Shown here: positions 1 through 8,097 of the stretch, piece after piece
Numbering within the stretch: the stretch's first letter is position 1
Layout of the letters: every line of letters begins with the position of its first letter
Assembly: GCA_008501785.1 (NCBI GenBank)
Contig: QQUD01000702.1
Span: 1-10,356 of the forward strand
DNA: 10,356 nucleotides
Origin: Chloroflexota bacterium
Lineage (GTDB): Bacteria > Chloroflexota > Anaerolineae > Promineifilales > Promineifilaceae
Reading direction: 5' to 3'
Notes under the pieces: model-generated
Database searches by the model: none
What the model saw: the letters and a program-made list of their open reading frames with translations, nothing else
What the model was told of the DNA's origin: nothing
Program-made: the position numbers and the translations under genes

Positions 1-1
1 C

Positions 2-616
<615 letters not shown>

Positions 617-643
617 TCAGTAATCTTTAATCACCGCAATACT

Positions 644-708
644 CGTCATTTCGAGCAACCTATGCCGGGAAGACCCAGCCCAGAATAGGGAAGAATCTTG
701 TCATGCAA
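644..708. repeat. Degenerate fragments of the GTCATTCCGAG repeat
   Basis: CGTCATTTCGAG at 644-655 and GAAGAATCTTGTC at about 690-702 resemble the outer end (TTGTCATTCCGAG) and inner end (GAGGAATCTTGC) of the intact copy that starts at 709. They look like remains of an older copy of the same element. No coding signal accompanies them. Confidence 0.5.
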
Positions 709-811
709 TTGTCATTCCGAGGTCTGCCGAGGAATCTTGCTTTGAGGTCGGGGAATAATGACTGACTCGAAGCAAGATTCCTCACTCCGAAGACTGCGTT
801 CGGAATGACAA
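709..811. repeat. Palindromic interspersed repeat, copy 1
   Basis: A 103-nt element with two nested inverted arms. The outer arms TTGTCATTCCGA (709-720) and TCGGAATGACAA (800-811) are perfect 12-bp complements. The inner arms GAGGAATCTTGCTTTGAG (729-746) and its counterpart at 766-783 pair with one mismatch. The transcript could form one long hairpin. The type resembles the widespread non-coding repeats whose mistranslation yields spurious proteins; the opposite strand here reads as such a false ORF (660-971). No transposase is present, so any mobilisation would have to be in trans. Confidence 0.8.
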
Positions 812-873
812 CTTTCTTAGTAGAGCCTGTGCTGAGGCCCTGCGAAGTATCCGCCGAGAAATTCCCATCCTGT

Positions 874-924
874 TTGTCATTTAAAGGGGATTTCTCACTT
901 CGAAGACTCCGTTCGAAATGACAA
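874..924. repeat. Palindromic interspersed repeat, diverged copy 2
   Basis: TTGTCATTT (874-882) and AAATGACAA (916-924) form perfect 9-bp inverted ends. The right half (889-924) aligns without gaps to the right half of copy 1 (776-811), with 4 differences in 36 positions. At the outer ends the C:G pair of copy 1 has become T:A on both sides, so pairing is kept although the sequence changed. Confidence 0.7.
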
Positions 925-981
925 GTCACATTCTCCGTATAATTTGCGTCGATACCTCGTATACCATCCAATTCCCCCGCG

Positions 982-1009
982 TTGAGTTGCAGTTCGGTAT
1001 CCGTAGTAT
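982..1009 (+). promoter_or_regulatory. Weak candidate promoter for the macroglobulin gene
   Basis: TTGAGT (982-987) and TAGTAT (1004-1009) are separated by 16 bp and resemble sigma-70 -35 and -10 boxes. If used, the transcript would carry the palindrome array at 1052-1171 in a leader of about 220 nt. The match is weak and no other evidence supports it. Confidence 0.2.
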
Positions 1010-1051
1010 TCTGGAATCAAGCAATTTAAAGCCAATTTAAAACCAAGAGAC

Positions 1052-1171
1052 GACCCAAAATGAATTTTGGGTCTAAAGCAGCCAACACACGATAAATCGT
1101 GTTTATCTGGCTCTCTTCAACCTGATTTATCAGGTTTTCGCAAACAATAGCATATGAATTCATTCGTATGC
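1052..1171. repeat. Phased array of four short palindromes
   Basis: Four near-perfect palindromes, each with a 2-nt centre, lie in a row. P1 is 1052-1073 (arm GACCCAAAAT), P2 is 1087-1102 (arm ACACGAT), P3 is 1119-1136 (arm AACCTGAT) and P4 is 1150-1171 (arm GCATATGAAT, one G:T-type mismatch). Their centres are 1062.5, 1094.5, 1127.5 and 1160.5, that is 32, 33 and 33 bp apart. P3 and the reverse strand of P2 share the core GATTTATC with different but self-complementary arms. AGCCA (1080-1084) and TGGCT (1108-1112) could extend P2. None has a T-tract, so they do not look like intrinsic terminators. The array ends 68 bp before the macroglobulin start codon. It could be a structured leader, a protein-binding array or a cluster of small repeats. 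Confidence 0.75.
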
Positions 1172-1228
1172 GAACAAGATAACAACTTCAGTTAAACAAT
1201 TAAATTCCAACAACTGCTTGTTAGTAAA

Positions 1229-1233
1229 AGAGG
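1229..1233 (+). promoter_or_regulatory. Ribosome binding site that decides the start codon
   Basis: AGAGG lies 6 nt before ATG 1240 but only 3 nt before the adjacent in-frame GTG 1237. The spacing favours ATG 1240, one codon downstream of the longest reading frame. Confidence 0.6.
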
Positions 1234-1239
1234 ATTGTG

Positions 1240-4200
1240 ATGAAACGCACACTATTTTTCCGTGTATTTATGTTGGTTGGGATGATAACGGCCGTTATCA
1301 CCCCCGCCTGCCGCCAAAACCAAACCAATTCGGCCACCACACTCGAAGCAACCCAAGCAGTCCGCTTCGAACCCGTTCTCGAACCAACTCAGCAACCAAC
1401 CGCCACGCCCGAGCCAACAATGCCAGTTGAATTTTCTGGCGACGGGCTGGAAGCGATTTTTTACAGCAGCTACGAACTCGACGACCTGCCGCCCGACACG
1501 CCCCTCACCGTTTACTTCAGCGAACCCATGAACAGCGCACACAATCGCCCTTTGTTATTCTCACCCTCGGTTGGTGGCAAATTTTCATGGAATGACGACC
1601 ACACCATGCTTACCTTTCAGCCTGAACCTGCTTTCCTAAGTGGTCGCGGCTACACAGTCTCCGTCAATGCCAGTCTGGAGAGCAGCGCAGGCGAAAAATT
1701 CTCACCCATTCAGCGTTGGCGCGTCCACATGCGCGATGTGCCAGCCGTTTCGCGCCGCCTGCCCAACGATACCCAGTTCAGCGAATACAAACCGTCTATC
1801 CTGCTCCAATTTAGTCGCACAATGAACCATGAATCAACACAATCTGCGCTTTCTGTGTCACCGCCAATTGGTTTTGAAACAACCTGGATTGTGCAAGAGT
1901 TGCAAATCACGCTCACTGAACCGATGCAGTTTGGCAAAGAGTATGAATTTACGTTGGCAAAAACGGCCGTTTCCATCAACCGCGAGCACATGATCCAACC
2001 CTACACCTGGAGCATCCGCCTCAGCGACACGATGAGAACCGCCACCTGGCCCACCCAAAGCAATCCAGACAGTCCCCTTGCCCTTGATTTCAACTATCCT
2101 ATCGACATCACGCAGCTAGAAACAATCGCCGCCATCGAACCCGCCATTGGCGGCAGTTGGACTTGGAACGAAGAGAACACGAGTGCTGTGTTTGAGCCAA
2201 ACGGCCGTTTCCCCACCGACACCGCCTACACCGTCACCTTCCCCAACCCGCTGTTCGACCAGGAGCAACACGCCCTGCCACAGCCAGAACCATTCACATT
2301 TACCACACCATCCGCTATCCTGTCCGCCAAACCAGCACACGACAGCACCATGGTCGCCTCCAAAATCGAAATCCAATTTGACCGGCCCATGAATCAAGAA
2401 GCAGCCGAAACGGCCGTTTCCATCACCCCCACCACCGACGGCACATTCGTTTGGGAAGACAACACCCTGTACTTCACACCCGAAACCGGCTACTTGCAAC
2501 CCACCACCCAATACACCGTTACCATCAACCCATCCGCCATCAGCGCAGATGGCGAAATTGTGCTGCAAGATGATTACAACTGGTCATTCCGCACCGGCTC
2601 CCTCACCACGCTGGCATCATTTGGCAGTGGGCCAAATGTGCAGGTTGTCGATGAAAACGGCCGTCGCGCCATTCAATTCCAGGCCACAACCACCAACGCC
2701 ATTCTGGTCTCATTTGAACTGTACCAATATGGACTCGATCAATTTTTGCCCGCCTACGTCACGCATTTTCGCGAATCGTGGTGGGGAGACGACCAAACCA
2801 TCATCGACACCAGCAATTTGCGGCTCGTGGCCGAGTGGCAAATGGAAACGGCTCAATCCGCAAACGAGTGGGAAAATATTCAAGAAACAATATTACCCAA
2901 TGAAGCAGACACCGGTTTATACGTCCTCAATCTCAAGGCCGGTGAACTAAACGATCAGCTGTTTGTTGTGTTGTCCGATGCAGCCATTACGGCAAAAATT
3001 GGCGATGAGCAAGTTATCGCCTGGGTGACGGACATCAACGGCGACGTGCTGCCAGATGTGCCAGTGTGGGTGTATGCCCGAAACGGCCGTATTCTCACCG
3101 AAGGCAGCACCAACAGCCTTGGCATCTTCGAAAGCAGCCTATCCAACTTCCTCGACAACGACACCACCGATGACACCCCCATGCTCGTCGTTGCCGAACA
3201 TGCAGGCAAACTGACAATAACCGGCTTGCAACACCATTGGCGAAATGGAGGCTATTGGCGTTGGGAATCAACCACTACGCATCCGAGTGACTATGCGATT
3301 TATACCTACACCGACCGTCCCATCTACCGCCCTGGGCACACTGTTTACTTCAAATCAATCATTCGCGATGACAATGATGCTGAGTTGAGCATTGTGGATG
3401 CGGGGGTTCCCGTTTCTGCTCAAATCCGCGACGCACGCAACAATCTCGTGCGCACCATCGACCTGCGCACCAACGATTTTGGCACGGTGAATGGCGAATT
3501 CACCATCGCCGATGGCGCTATGCTGGGAACCTACCACGTCGAAATCGTGGTCAACGGCGAAATGCACAAGCAGGCATTCAAAGTTGAAGATTATCGCAAG
3601 CCAGACTACGAAGTCACCGTCACCACCGACCGTGAGCACTATTTCAAATCTGAAACCATCGAAATCACCGTTGATACCCGCTACTTCTTTGATGAACCAG
3701 TCGCTAACGCCGACATCGAAATCAATCGCTTTGAACTACAAGAAAACAATCAATGGTCAGGACAACCAGGCGACTATATCTGGTACGAATCTTACGGAAC
3801 GGCATTGCGCGGCACAACGGACGAAAACGGCCGTTTCACCACCACCATGCTCATCCCCCAAGACGTTTACTTCAACGACTACAACTATTATTACGGCAGC
3901 AATCTGCGACAAATCACTTGGGGATTAGAAGCCACCGTCAACGATGGCAGCAATCAAACCGTCTCCGGCTTCGCCGTTGTTGAACTGTTCAATGTTGCTG
4001 AAAAAATCAGCATCGACCACAACGGCTACAGCCACAAACCCGGTGAGCCAGTTACGATTCAAGCCACCGTCACCGATTTAGACGGCACGCCCATTAACAA
4101 TCGCGACCTGACCGTCAAACTGCTGCGCTACAACAGCAGCAGCTACAACTACGACACAACCATCCTTACCGAATCGTTTACCACCGATGCATCAGGAACG

Positions 4201-7053
4201 GCCGTTACCCAATTCACCACCGACGAACCGGGCTACTATCGCCTATCCGTTGAAGGGTTCGACAGCCGCAACCGTCGCATCAAAAATCAAAGCTGGCTCT
4301 ACATCTTTGATGGTGAAACGCCCAGTTGGTACGGTGGCGACAACGACATCAACATTTCGGCTGAAAAAGTGACGTATGTGGCGGGAGAAACGGCCGTTTT
4401 GCTCATCGAATCGTCGTTTGCTGGCCCCGGACTGCTCACCATCGAGCGCGGCACCGTGCGCCGTGAAGAACTGGTGACGCTCACGCCGCCGATCACCCGC
4501 GTCGAGCTGCCCATCATCGCTACCGATGCGCCCAACATTTACGTCACCATCAATGGCTGGGAACCACTCGACAATTCACTCGAAAACCTCACCTACGAAA
4601 GCGTGCCAGACAGCAGGCTGCGCAAAGCCTCGGTCAACTTGTCCGTGCCCGCCACCGACAAACAGCTATCCGTCGCCATCACGCCAGACAAAGAAACCTA
4701 CGCCCCAGGCGAAGAAGCCACCTTCACCGTGCGCGTCACCAATCACGCAGGCGTACCCGTCTCCGCAGAGGTGTCGATGGCACTGGTCGATGAAGCCATT
4801 TTTGCCCTGAGCGATGAACTTTCTGGCCCCATCTATGACGGGTTTTACTTCGAACGCGCCAACGGCATCCGCACCTACCACAGCATGTCTCCGTCGCGCT
4901 ATTTGGGTGGCGGCATGGGTGGCGGCGGCGGTGACGGTCTTTCAGCCCAATCACCGCGTCAAGATTTTCAGGATACGGCCGTTTGGCAACCCACCCTCAC
5001 CACCGATTTCAACGGCGAAGCAACCCTCACCGTCACCCTGCCCGATAATCTGACGCGCTGGCGCATGACGGCCAAAGCCGCCACCGCCGACACGCAGGTT
5101 GGCGAAACTACGACCACAATTGTGACGCAGCAAGATGTGTTGATACGGCCGTTACTGCCCCGCATCCTCACCACCGGCGACAACATCCAGCTAACCGCCC
5201 TCATCCACAACAACACCAGCGCAGCACAAAACCTCGCCGTCTCCCTGCAAGAAGTTGGCGAAACGGCACGACTCGACATCCAGGCTCCCATCACCCAAAC
5301 GCTCGCGCTGGCAGCGGGTGAAGTCCGCGCCGTGGGCTGGTCCGTCAGCGGCAGCAGCGCAGGCGACACCGAACTGCTCGTATTGGCCCAATTTAGTGAA
5401 GATGGAGACGCGCCTAATCCAACAGGAACTGCCGACGCCATCAAACTGCCGCTCACCGTGCAGCCATTAGCCATTCCCAACGTTGACGTCGAAATTGGGC
5501 AGTTCACCAGTTCACACACCGCCCAAATCACGCTACCAGATGATGCAATGGAACTGTCCACCGTCAACATTCAACTCAGCCGCTCCATCGCAGGCAGCAT
5601 GTTAGATGGCCTGAACGACCTCACTGGCTACCCGTATGGCTGCGTCGAGCAAACAATGAGCAAGGCCCTGCCCAACGCCGTCGTTGGACGCGCCCTCACA
5701 CAGCTAGGCATCCCCATGCCCGATGAGCTGCCCAACCAAATTAAGGCAGGCGTGCAGCGCCTATATGGCTTCCAACACGAAGACGGCGGCTGGGGCTGGT
5801 GGCACGACGACAAAACAGACATCTATCAAACTGCCTGGGTCATTTTTGGACTCACGCAAACCGCCCAAGCCGGTTACGAAGTAGACCCACTCGTTATCGA
5901 ACGGGGTGCCATCTGGCTCAAAGAAAATCTAAGCAGCATGGACGAACGCACCCGCGCTTTTGCGCTGTACAGTCTCGCCTTGGCCGGTCACGGTGACATC
6001 GACGCCCCGCAAAAGCTCGTCGATCAACGAGACGAGCTGGACACATTTGCTCACGCCGCGCTGGCCTTGACGCTGCACGAATTGGGTGACACGGCTACGG
6101 CCTTTGAAATGGTCGAACTGCTCACGGACACAGCCATTGTCACAGAAGGACGTGCTCACTGGGATGGCGCAACTCACGATGGCAGTTACTCGCGCAAAAC
6201 AATGGCCTCTGCCACGCGCAATACCGCCATCGCCCTCAGCGCCTTATCCACCATCCAGCCGGGACACTCGCTAGAAGCCGACATTGTGCGCTGGCTAATG
6301 TCGCAGCGGCGGCAATTTGGCTGGGGCACAACCAACGAGACATCGTTTGCTGTGCTGGGGTTGACAGACCATCTACTAGCTTCTGGATACGCCGAAAATG
6401 CCAGCGAAACTGGGTTTACGGTATTGATAAACGGTGAAACCTTCAGCACTGGCACGTTAAATCGTGGCGAACCGACACTGACAGTCTCTATTCCACGTTC
6501 GGCATTGGCTGATGAGAATGAGATTGTGATCATGCAGGATGGGGAACGGCCGTTATACTTCGTCATCACCAGCCGTATCTACCAACCACAAGGCACGATT
6601 GAAGCAAACGGTGTTGTCACAATCGACCGCACCTACTTCGATTTAGAAACAGATGAGCCAACCACCAGCTTCGAAGCAGGTGAATTAGTCAAAGTCCAGC
6701 TCGCCCTTACCTTGCCAGATGCAGCCAGCTATCTGATCATCGAAGACAAGCTGCCTGCTGGCCTGGAAGCACTCAACGAAGGCCTGAACACCAGCAGCCA
6801 CATCAGCCAAGCGTATAATGAGCCACCTCGCTATTACTGGGAAGAGTACGGCTACAATCAGAAAGAGATTCGCGGCGACCGGGTGAGCTTCTTCGTCACC
6901 GAACTCAATGCAGGCAGCCGCACCTTCAGCTACATCGCCCGCGCCACGCAGTCCGGCAGCTTCACCGCCATGCCTGCCGAGGTATCCGCCATGTACGATC
7001 CAACCATATGGGGTCACTCCACCAGCGACGAAATCATCATCCGTTCAAAATAA
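1240..7053 (+). CDS. Alpha-2-macroglobulin family lipoprotein with thioester
   Basis: A 1937-residue secreted protein of the bacterial alpha-2-macroglobulin family, which traps attacking proteases on the cell surface. A basic, hydrophobic leader (MKRTLFFRVFMLVG) ends in ITPAC, so Cys24 is a likely lipid anchor, although -3 is T rather than L/V/I. A Thr/Pro/Gln-rich linker (about 25-63) follows. Four Big_5-like domains occupy about 68-162, 167-262, 268-355 and 358-453. MG domains follow, with the family hallmark YTYTDRPIYRPGHTVYFK at about 688. A Gly-rich stretch (1223-1233) precedes the A2M core block (FQDTAVWQPTL, DNLTRWRM); a bait-like exposed segment here is inferred. The thioester motif CVEQ is at 1468-1471, followed by a toroid-type thioester domain to about 1720. 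The C-terminus (about 1790-1937) resembles bacterial MG10. It is longer than E. coli YfhM (about 1650) mainly through its N-terminal domains. No neighbouring penicillin-binding protein gene is visible. Twelve of the sixteen ACGGCCGT palindromes lie in this gene. Confidence 0.95.
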   Translation: MKRTLFFRVFMLVGMITAVITPACRQNQTNSATTLEATQAVRFEPVLEPTQQPTATPEPTMPVEFSGDGLEAIFYSSYELDDLPPDTPLTVYFSEPMNSAHNRPLLFSPSVGGKFSWNDDHTMLTFQPEPAFLSGRGYTVSVNASLESSAGEKFSPIQRWRVHMRDVPAVSRRLPNDTQFSEYKPSILLQFSRTMNHESTQSALSVSPPIGFETTWIVQELQITLTEPMQFGKEYEFTLAKTAVSINREHMIQPYTWSIRLSDTMRTATWPTQSNPDSPLALDFNYPIDITQLETIAAIEPAIGGSWTWNEENTSAVFEPNGRFPTDTAYTVTFPNPLFDQEQHALPQPEPFTFTTPSAILSAKPAHDSTMVASKIEIQFDRPMNQEAAETAVSITPTTDGTFVWEDNTLYFTPETGYLQPTTQYTVTINPSAISADGEIVLQDDYNWSFRTGSLTTLASFGSGPNVQVVDENGRRAIQFQATTTNAILVSFELYQYGLDQFLPAYVTHFRESWWGDDQTIIDTSNLRLVAEWQMETAQSANEWENIQETILPNEADTGLYVLNLKAGELNDQLFVVLSDAAITAKIGDEQVIAWVTDINGDVLPDVPVWVYARNGRILTEGSTNSLGIFESSLSNFLDNDTTDDTPMLVVAEHAGKLTITGLQHHWRNGGYWRWESTTTHPSDYAIYTYTDRPIYRPGHTVYFKSIIRDDNDAELSIVDAGVPVSAQIRDARNNLVRTIDLRTNDFGTVNGEFTIADGAMLGTYHVEIVVNGEMHKQAFKVEDYRKPDYEVTVTTDREHYFKSETIEITVDTRYFFDEPVANADIEINRFELQENNQWSGQPGDYIWYESYGTALRGTTDENGRFTTTMLIPQDVYFNDYNYYYGSNLRQITWGLEATVNDGSNQTVSGFAVVELFNVAEKISIDHNGYSHKPGEPVTIQATVTDLDGTPINNRDLTVKLLRYNSSSYNYDTTILTESFTTDASGTAVTQFTTDEPGYYRLSVEGFDSRNRRIKNQSWLYIFDGETPSWYGGDNDINISAEKVTYVAGETAVLLIESSFAGPGLLTIERGTVRREELVTLTPPITRVELPIIATDAPNIYVTINGWEPLDNSLENLTYESVPDSRLRKASVNLSVPATDKQLSVAITPDKETYAPGEEATFTVRVTNHAGVPVSAEVSMALVDEAIFALSDELSGPIYDGFYFERANGIRTYHSMSPSRYLGGGMGGGGGDGLSAQSPRQDFQDTAVWQPTLTTDFNGEATLTVTLPDNLTRWRMTAKAATADTQVGETTTTIVTQQDVLIRPLLPRILTTGDNIQLTALIHNNTSAAQNLAVSLQEVGETARLDIQAPITQTLALAAGEVRAVGWSVSGSSAGDTELLVLAQFSEDGDAPNPTGTADAIKLPLTVQPLAIPNVDVEIGQFTSSHTAQITLPDDAMELSTVNIQLSRSIAGSMLDGLNDLTGYPYGCVEQTMSKALPNAVVGRALTQLGIPMPDELPNQIKAGVQRLYGFQHEDGGWGWWHDDKTDIYQTAWVIFGLTQTAQAGYEVDPLVIERGAIWLKENLSSMDERTRAFALYSLALAGHGDIDAPQKLVDQRDELDTFAHAALALTLHELGDTATAFEMVELLTDTAIVTEGRAHWDGATHDGSYSRKTMASATRNTAIALSALSTIQPGHSLEADIVRWLMSQRRQFGWGTTNETSFAVLGLTDHLLASGYAENASETGFTVLINGETFSTGTLNRGEPTLTVSIPRSALADENEIVIMQDGERPLYFVITSRIYQPQGTIEANGVVTIDRTYFDLETDEPTTSFEAGELVKVQLALTLPDAASYLIIEDKLPAGLEALNEGLNTSSHISQAYNEPPRYYWEEYGYNQKEIRGDRVSFFVTELNAGSRTFSYIARATQSGSFTAMPAEVSAMYDPTIWGHSTSDEIIIRSK

Positions 7054-7070
7054 CCACACACCTCCCGTAG

Positions 7071-7134
7071 GGGCTAGGCAGCGCGGAAAAATTGTGGCCA
7101 AAACAAATAATTTCATCTCCGCGCTGCCTCGCCC
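7071..7134. repeat. Hairpin A of the compound repeat
   Basis: GGGCTAGGCAGCGCGGA (7071-7087) pairs with the arm at 7118-7134 with a single mismatch over 17 bp. The loop is AT-rich. It starts 18 nt after the macroglobulin stop codon. A run of pyrimidines rather than pure T follows, so termination is possible but not shown. Confidence 0.75.
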
Positions 7135-7145
7135 TTCTTCTCCCA

Positions 7146-7217
7146 GTAGAGGGCGAGGCAATCGGGAGCCATCGCTATCTGCTTTGATAAAGTAATTCCC
7201 GATTGCCTCGCCCCTAC
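7146..7217. repeat. Hairpin B of the compound repeat
   Basis: GGGCGAGGCAATCGGGA (7151-7167) is a perfect 17-bp complement of 7197-7213. The pairing continues to GTAG/CTAC at the base with one bulged A at 7150. It shares GAGGCA with hairpin A, but the inner part (ATCGGGA instead of GCGCGGA) differs on both arms. Confidence 0.75.
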
Positions 7218-7228
7218 CTTTAAATTTA

Positions 7229-7245
7229 TGTTGAAAAATTCAACA
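7229..7245. promoter_or_regulatory. 17-bp dyad upstream of the MerR gene, candidate operator
   Basis: TGTTGAA-AAA-TTCAACA is a perfect inverted repeat in AT-rich DNA, 20 bp before the MerR start codon. TTGAAA (7231-7236) with AAAATA (7255-7260) at an 18-bp spacing could be promoter boxes. An autoregulatory operator is a reasonable but unproven reading. Confidence 0.35.
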
Positions 7246-7265
7246 ATTTAGCCGAAAATACCATC

Positions 7266-8039
7266 ATGAGGGAGACACCTGAACCAAACAAACCACTGCG
7301 CACCTCTGAGGTTGCCAAAGCTGCTGGCGTACACCCCAACACTGTGCGCCTGTACGAAGAATGGGGATTTTTGCCCCCTATTCCACGTAGCGCGAACGGC
7401 TACCGGCAGTTCAGTGAGTTCCACAAAGACCAAATGATTCTGGCACGAATGGCGCTGCACGGTGGCTGGCCGGGGCGCAAAATCAGGCATTCGGCATTAA
7501 TACTGGTGCGTTGTGCAGCCACAGGTGACTTGCAAGATGCGTTATCACAGGCAAAACACCATCAAACATTGGTGCTGGTAGAGAAAGAGTGTGCGGAAAC
7601 GGCCGTTTCCATCCTCGAAAATTGGATCCACAACAAAAAACTTGATAACCACACACCCCTCCTAACCATTAGCCAAACCGCCAAACGACTCGACATCTCC
7701 ATCGACATGCTGCGCGATTGGGAACGAAATGGCCTGCTCACCCCATCCCGGCATCCCAAAAACAACTATCGTCAATATGGACCTGCGGAAATGGGACGGC
7801 TACGTGTTATCCGCACCTTGCGGCTGGCAGGCTACAGCCTCCTATCCATTTTGCGCATGTTGTTAGAACTCGACCACGATCATTCTGCAGATGTCCGTCA
7901 CCTGCTAGACACACCTGATCCTGAAGATGACATTCAATATGCAACAAACCAATGGCTGTCCACCCTCGCCCATCACGAAAAACGGGCCGCAAACCTCGTT
8001 ACACAATTAACAACAATGGTGCACAAATACCACGCCTAA
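7266..8039 (+). CDS. Transcriptional regulator with two MerR-type DNA-binding domains
   Basis: A 257-residue cytoplasmic DNA-binding protein. Residues about 11-79 form a MerR winged helix (RTSEVAKAAGVHPNTVRLYE, then GFLPPIPRSANGYRQF). Residues about 133-200 form a second one (LTISQTAKRLDISIDMLRDW, then NGLLTPSRHPKNNYRQY). Classical MerR proteins have one such domain followed by a dimerisation helix and an effector site, so two in one chain is unusual. The C-terminal 55 residues look helical. No Cys cluster of the SoxR type and no obvious metal-binding Cys/His set is seen, so the effector is unknown. The start at 7266 has no clear Shine-Dalgarno sequence; translation of a leaderless or weakly initiated message is possible. 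A GGAAACGGCCGTTTCC palindrome sits in the linker between the domains. The flavodoxin-ferredoxin gene 94 bp downstream is the most obvious candidate target. Confidence 0.9.
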   Translation: MRETPEPNKPLRTSEVAKAAGVHPNTVRLYEEWGFLPPIPRSANGYRQFSEFHKDQMILARMALHGGWPGRKIRHSALILVRCAATGDLQDALSQAKHHQTLVLVEKECAETAVSILENWIHNKKLDNHTPLLTISQTAKRLDISIDMLRDWERNGLLTPSRHPKNNYRQYGPAEMGRLRVIRTLRLAGYSLLSILRMLLELDHDHSADVRHLLDTPDPEDDIQYATNQWLSTLAHHEKRAANLVTQLTTMVHKYHA

Positions 8040-8071
8040 TCCCCAAACCCTCCACTATTCCCCCAGGGTTG

Positions 8072-8091
8072 TAGACTGAAAGTATTGTCTA
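8072..8091. promoter_or_regulatory. Dyad TAGAC-N10-GTCTA, candidate regulator site
   Basis: A 20-bp interrupted inverted repeat lies between the MerR stop codon and the next start. TAAAAT (8090-8095) overlaps its right arm and could be a -10 box, with TTGTAG (8069-8074) as a poor -35 only 15 bp away. The site could bind the upstream MerR-type protein. The promoter spacing does not fit the long 19-20 bp spacer typical of MerR targets, so confidence is low. Confidence 0.3.
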
Positions 8092-8097
8092 AAATCC

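Larger units (their letters stand above)
7067..7217. repeat. Compound inverted-repeat element framed by GTAGGGGC
   Basis: The stretch begins with GTAGGGGC (7067-7074) and ends with GCCCCTAC (7210-7217), so the whole 151 bp is framed by inverted ends. It contains two separate hairpins, at 7071-7134 and 7146-7217, listed on their own. It fills most of the gap between the macroglobulin stop codon and the MerR gene. It has no coding content and no transposase, and looks like a non-autonomous interspersed repeat. Confidence 0.7.

Noticed and set aside
660..971. Open frame of 103 codons on the - strand
   Set aside because: It runs through the palindromic repeats and gives the typical repetitive pseudo-protein (FERSLRSEKSP, VIPNAVFGVRN). 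No ribosome binding site or family similarity.
1052..1171. CRISPR array or direct-repeat array
   Set aside because: The units are evenly spaced, but each has a different sequence; only palindromy is shared. No cas gene is nearby.
617..1236. tRNA or known riboswitch in the long gap
   Set aside because: No cloverleaf arms, T-loop sequence or recognised riboswitch core was found by eye; the hairpins are simple palindromes.
1237..1239. GTG as start codon of the macroglobulin gene
   Set aside because: Only 3 nt from the Shine-Dalgarno sequence; the next codon, ATG 1240, has better spacing.
4968..5570. 200-codon open frame on the - strand inside the macroglobulin gene
   Set aside because: It lies fully within a clear coding region, has a Ser/Val-rich composition of an antisense shadow, and no recognisable domain.
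6186..6569. 127-codon open frame on the - strand
   Set aside because: Shadow of the thioester domain coding region, with no domain or ribosome binding site.
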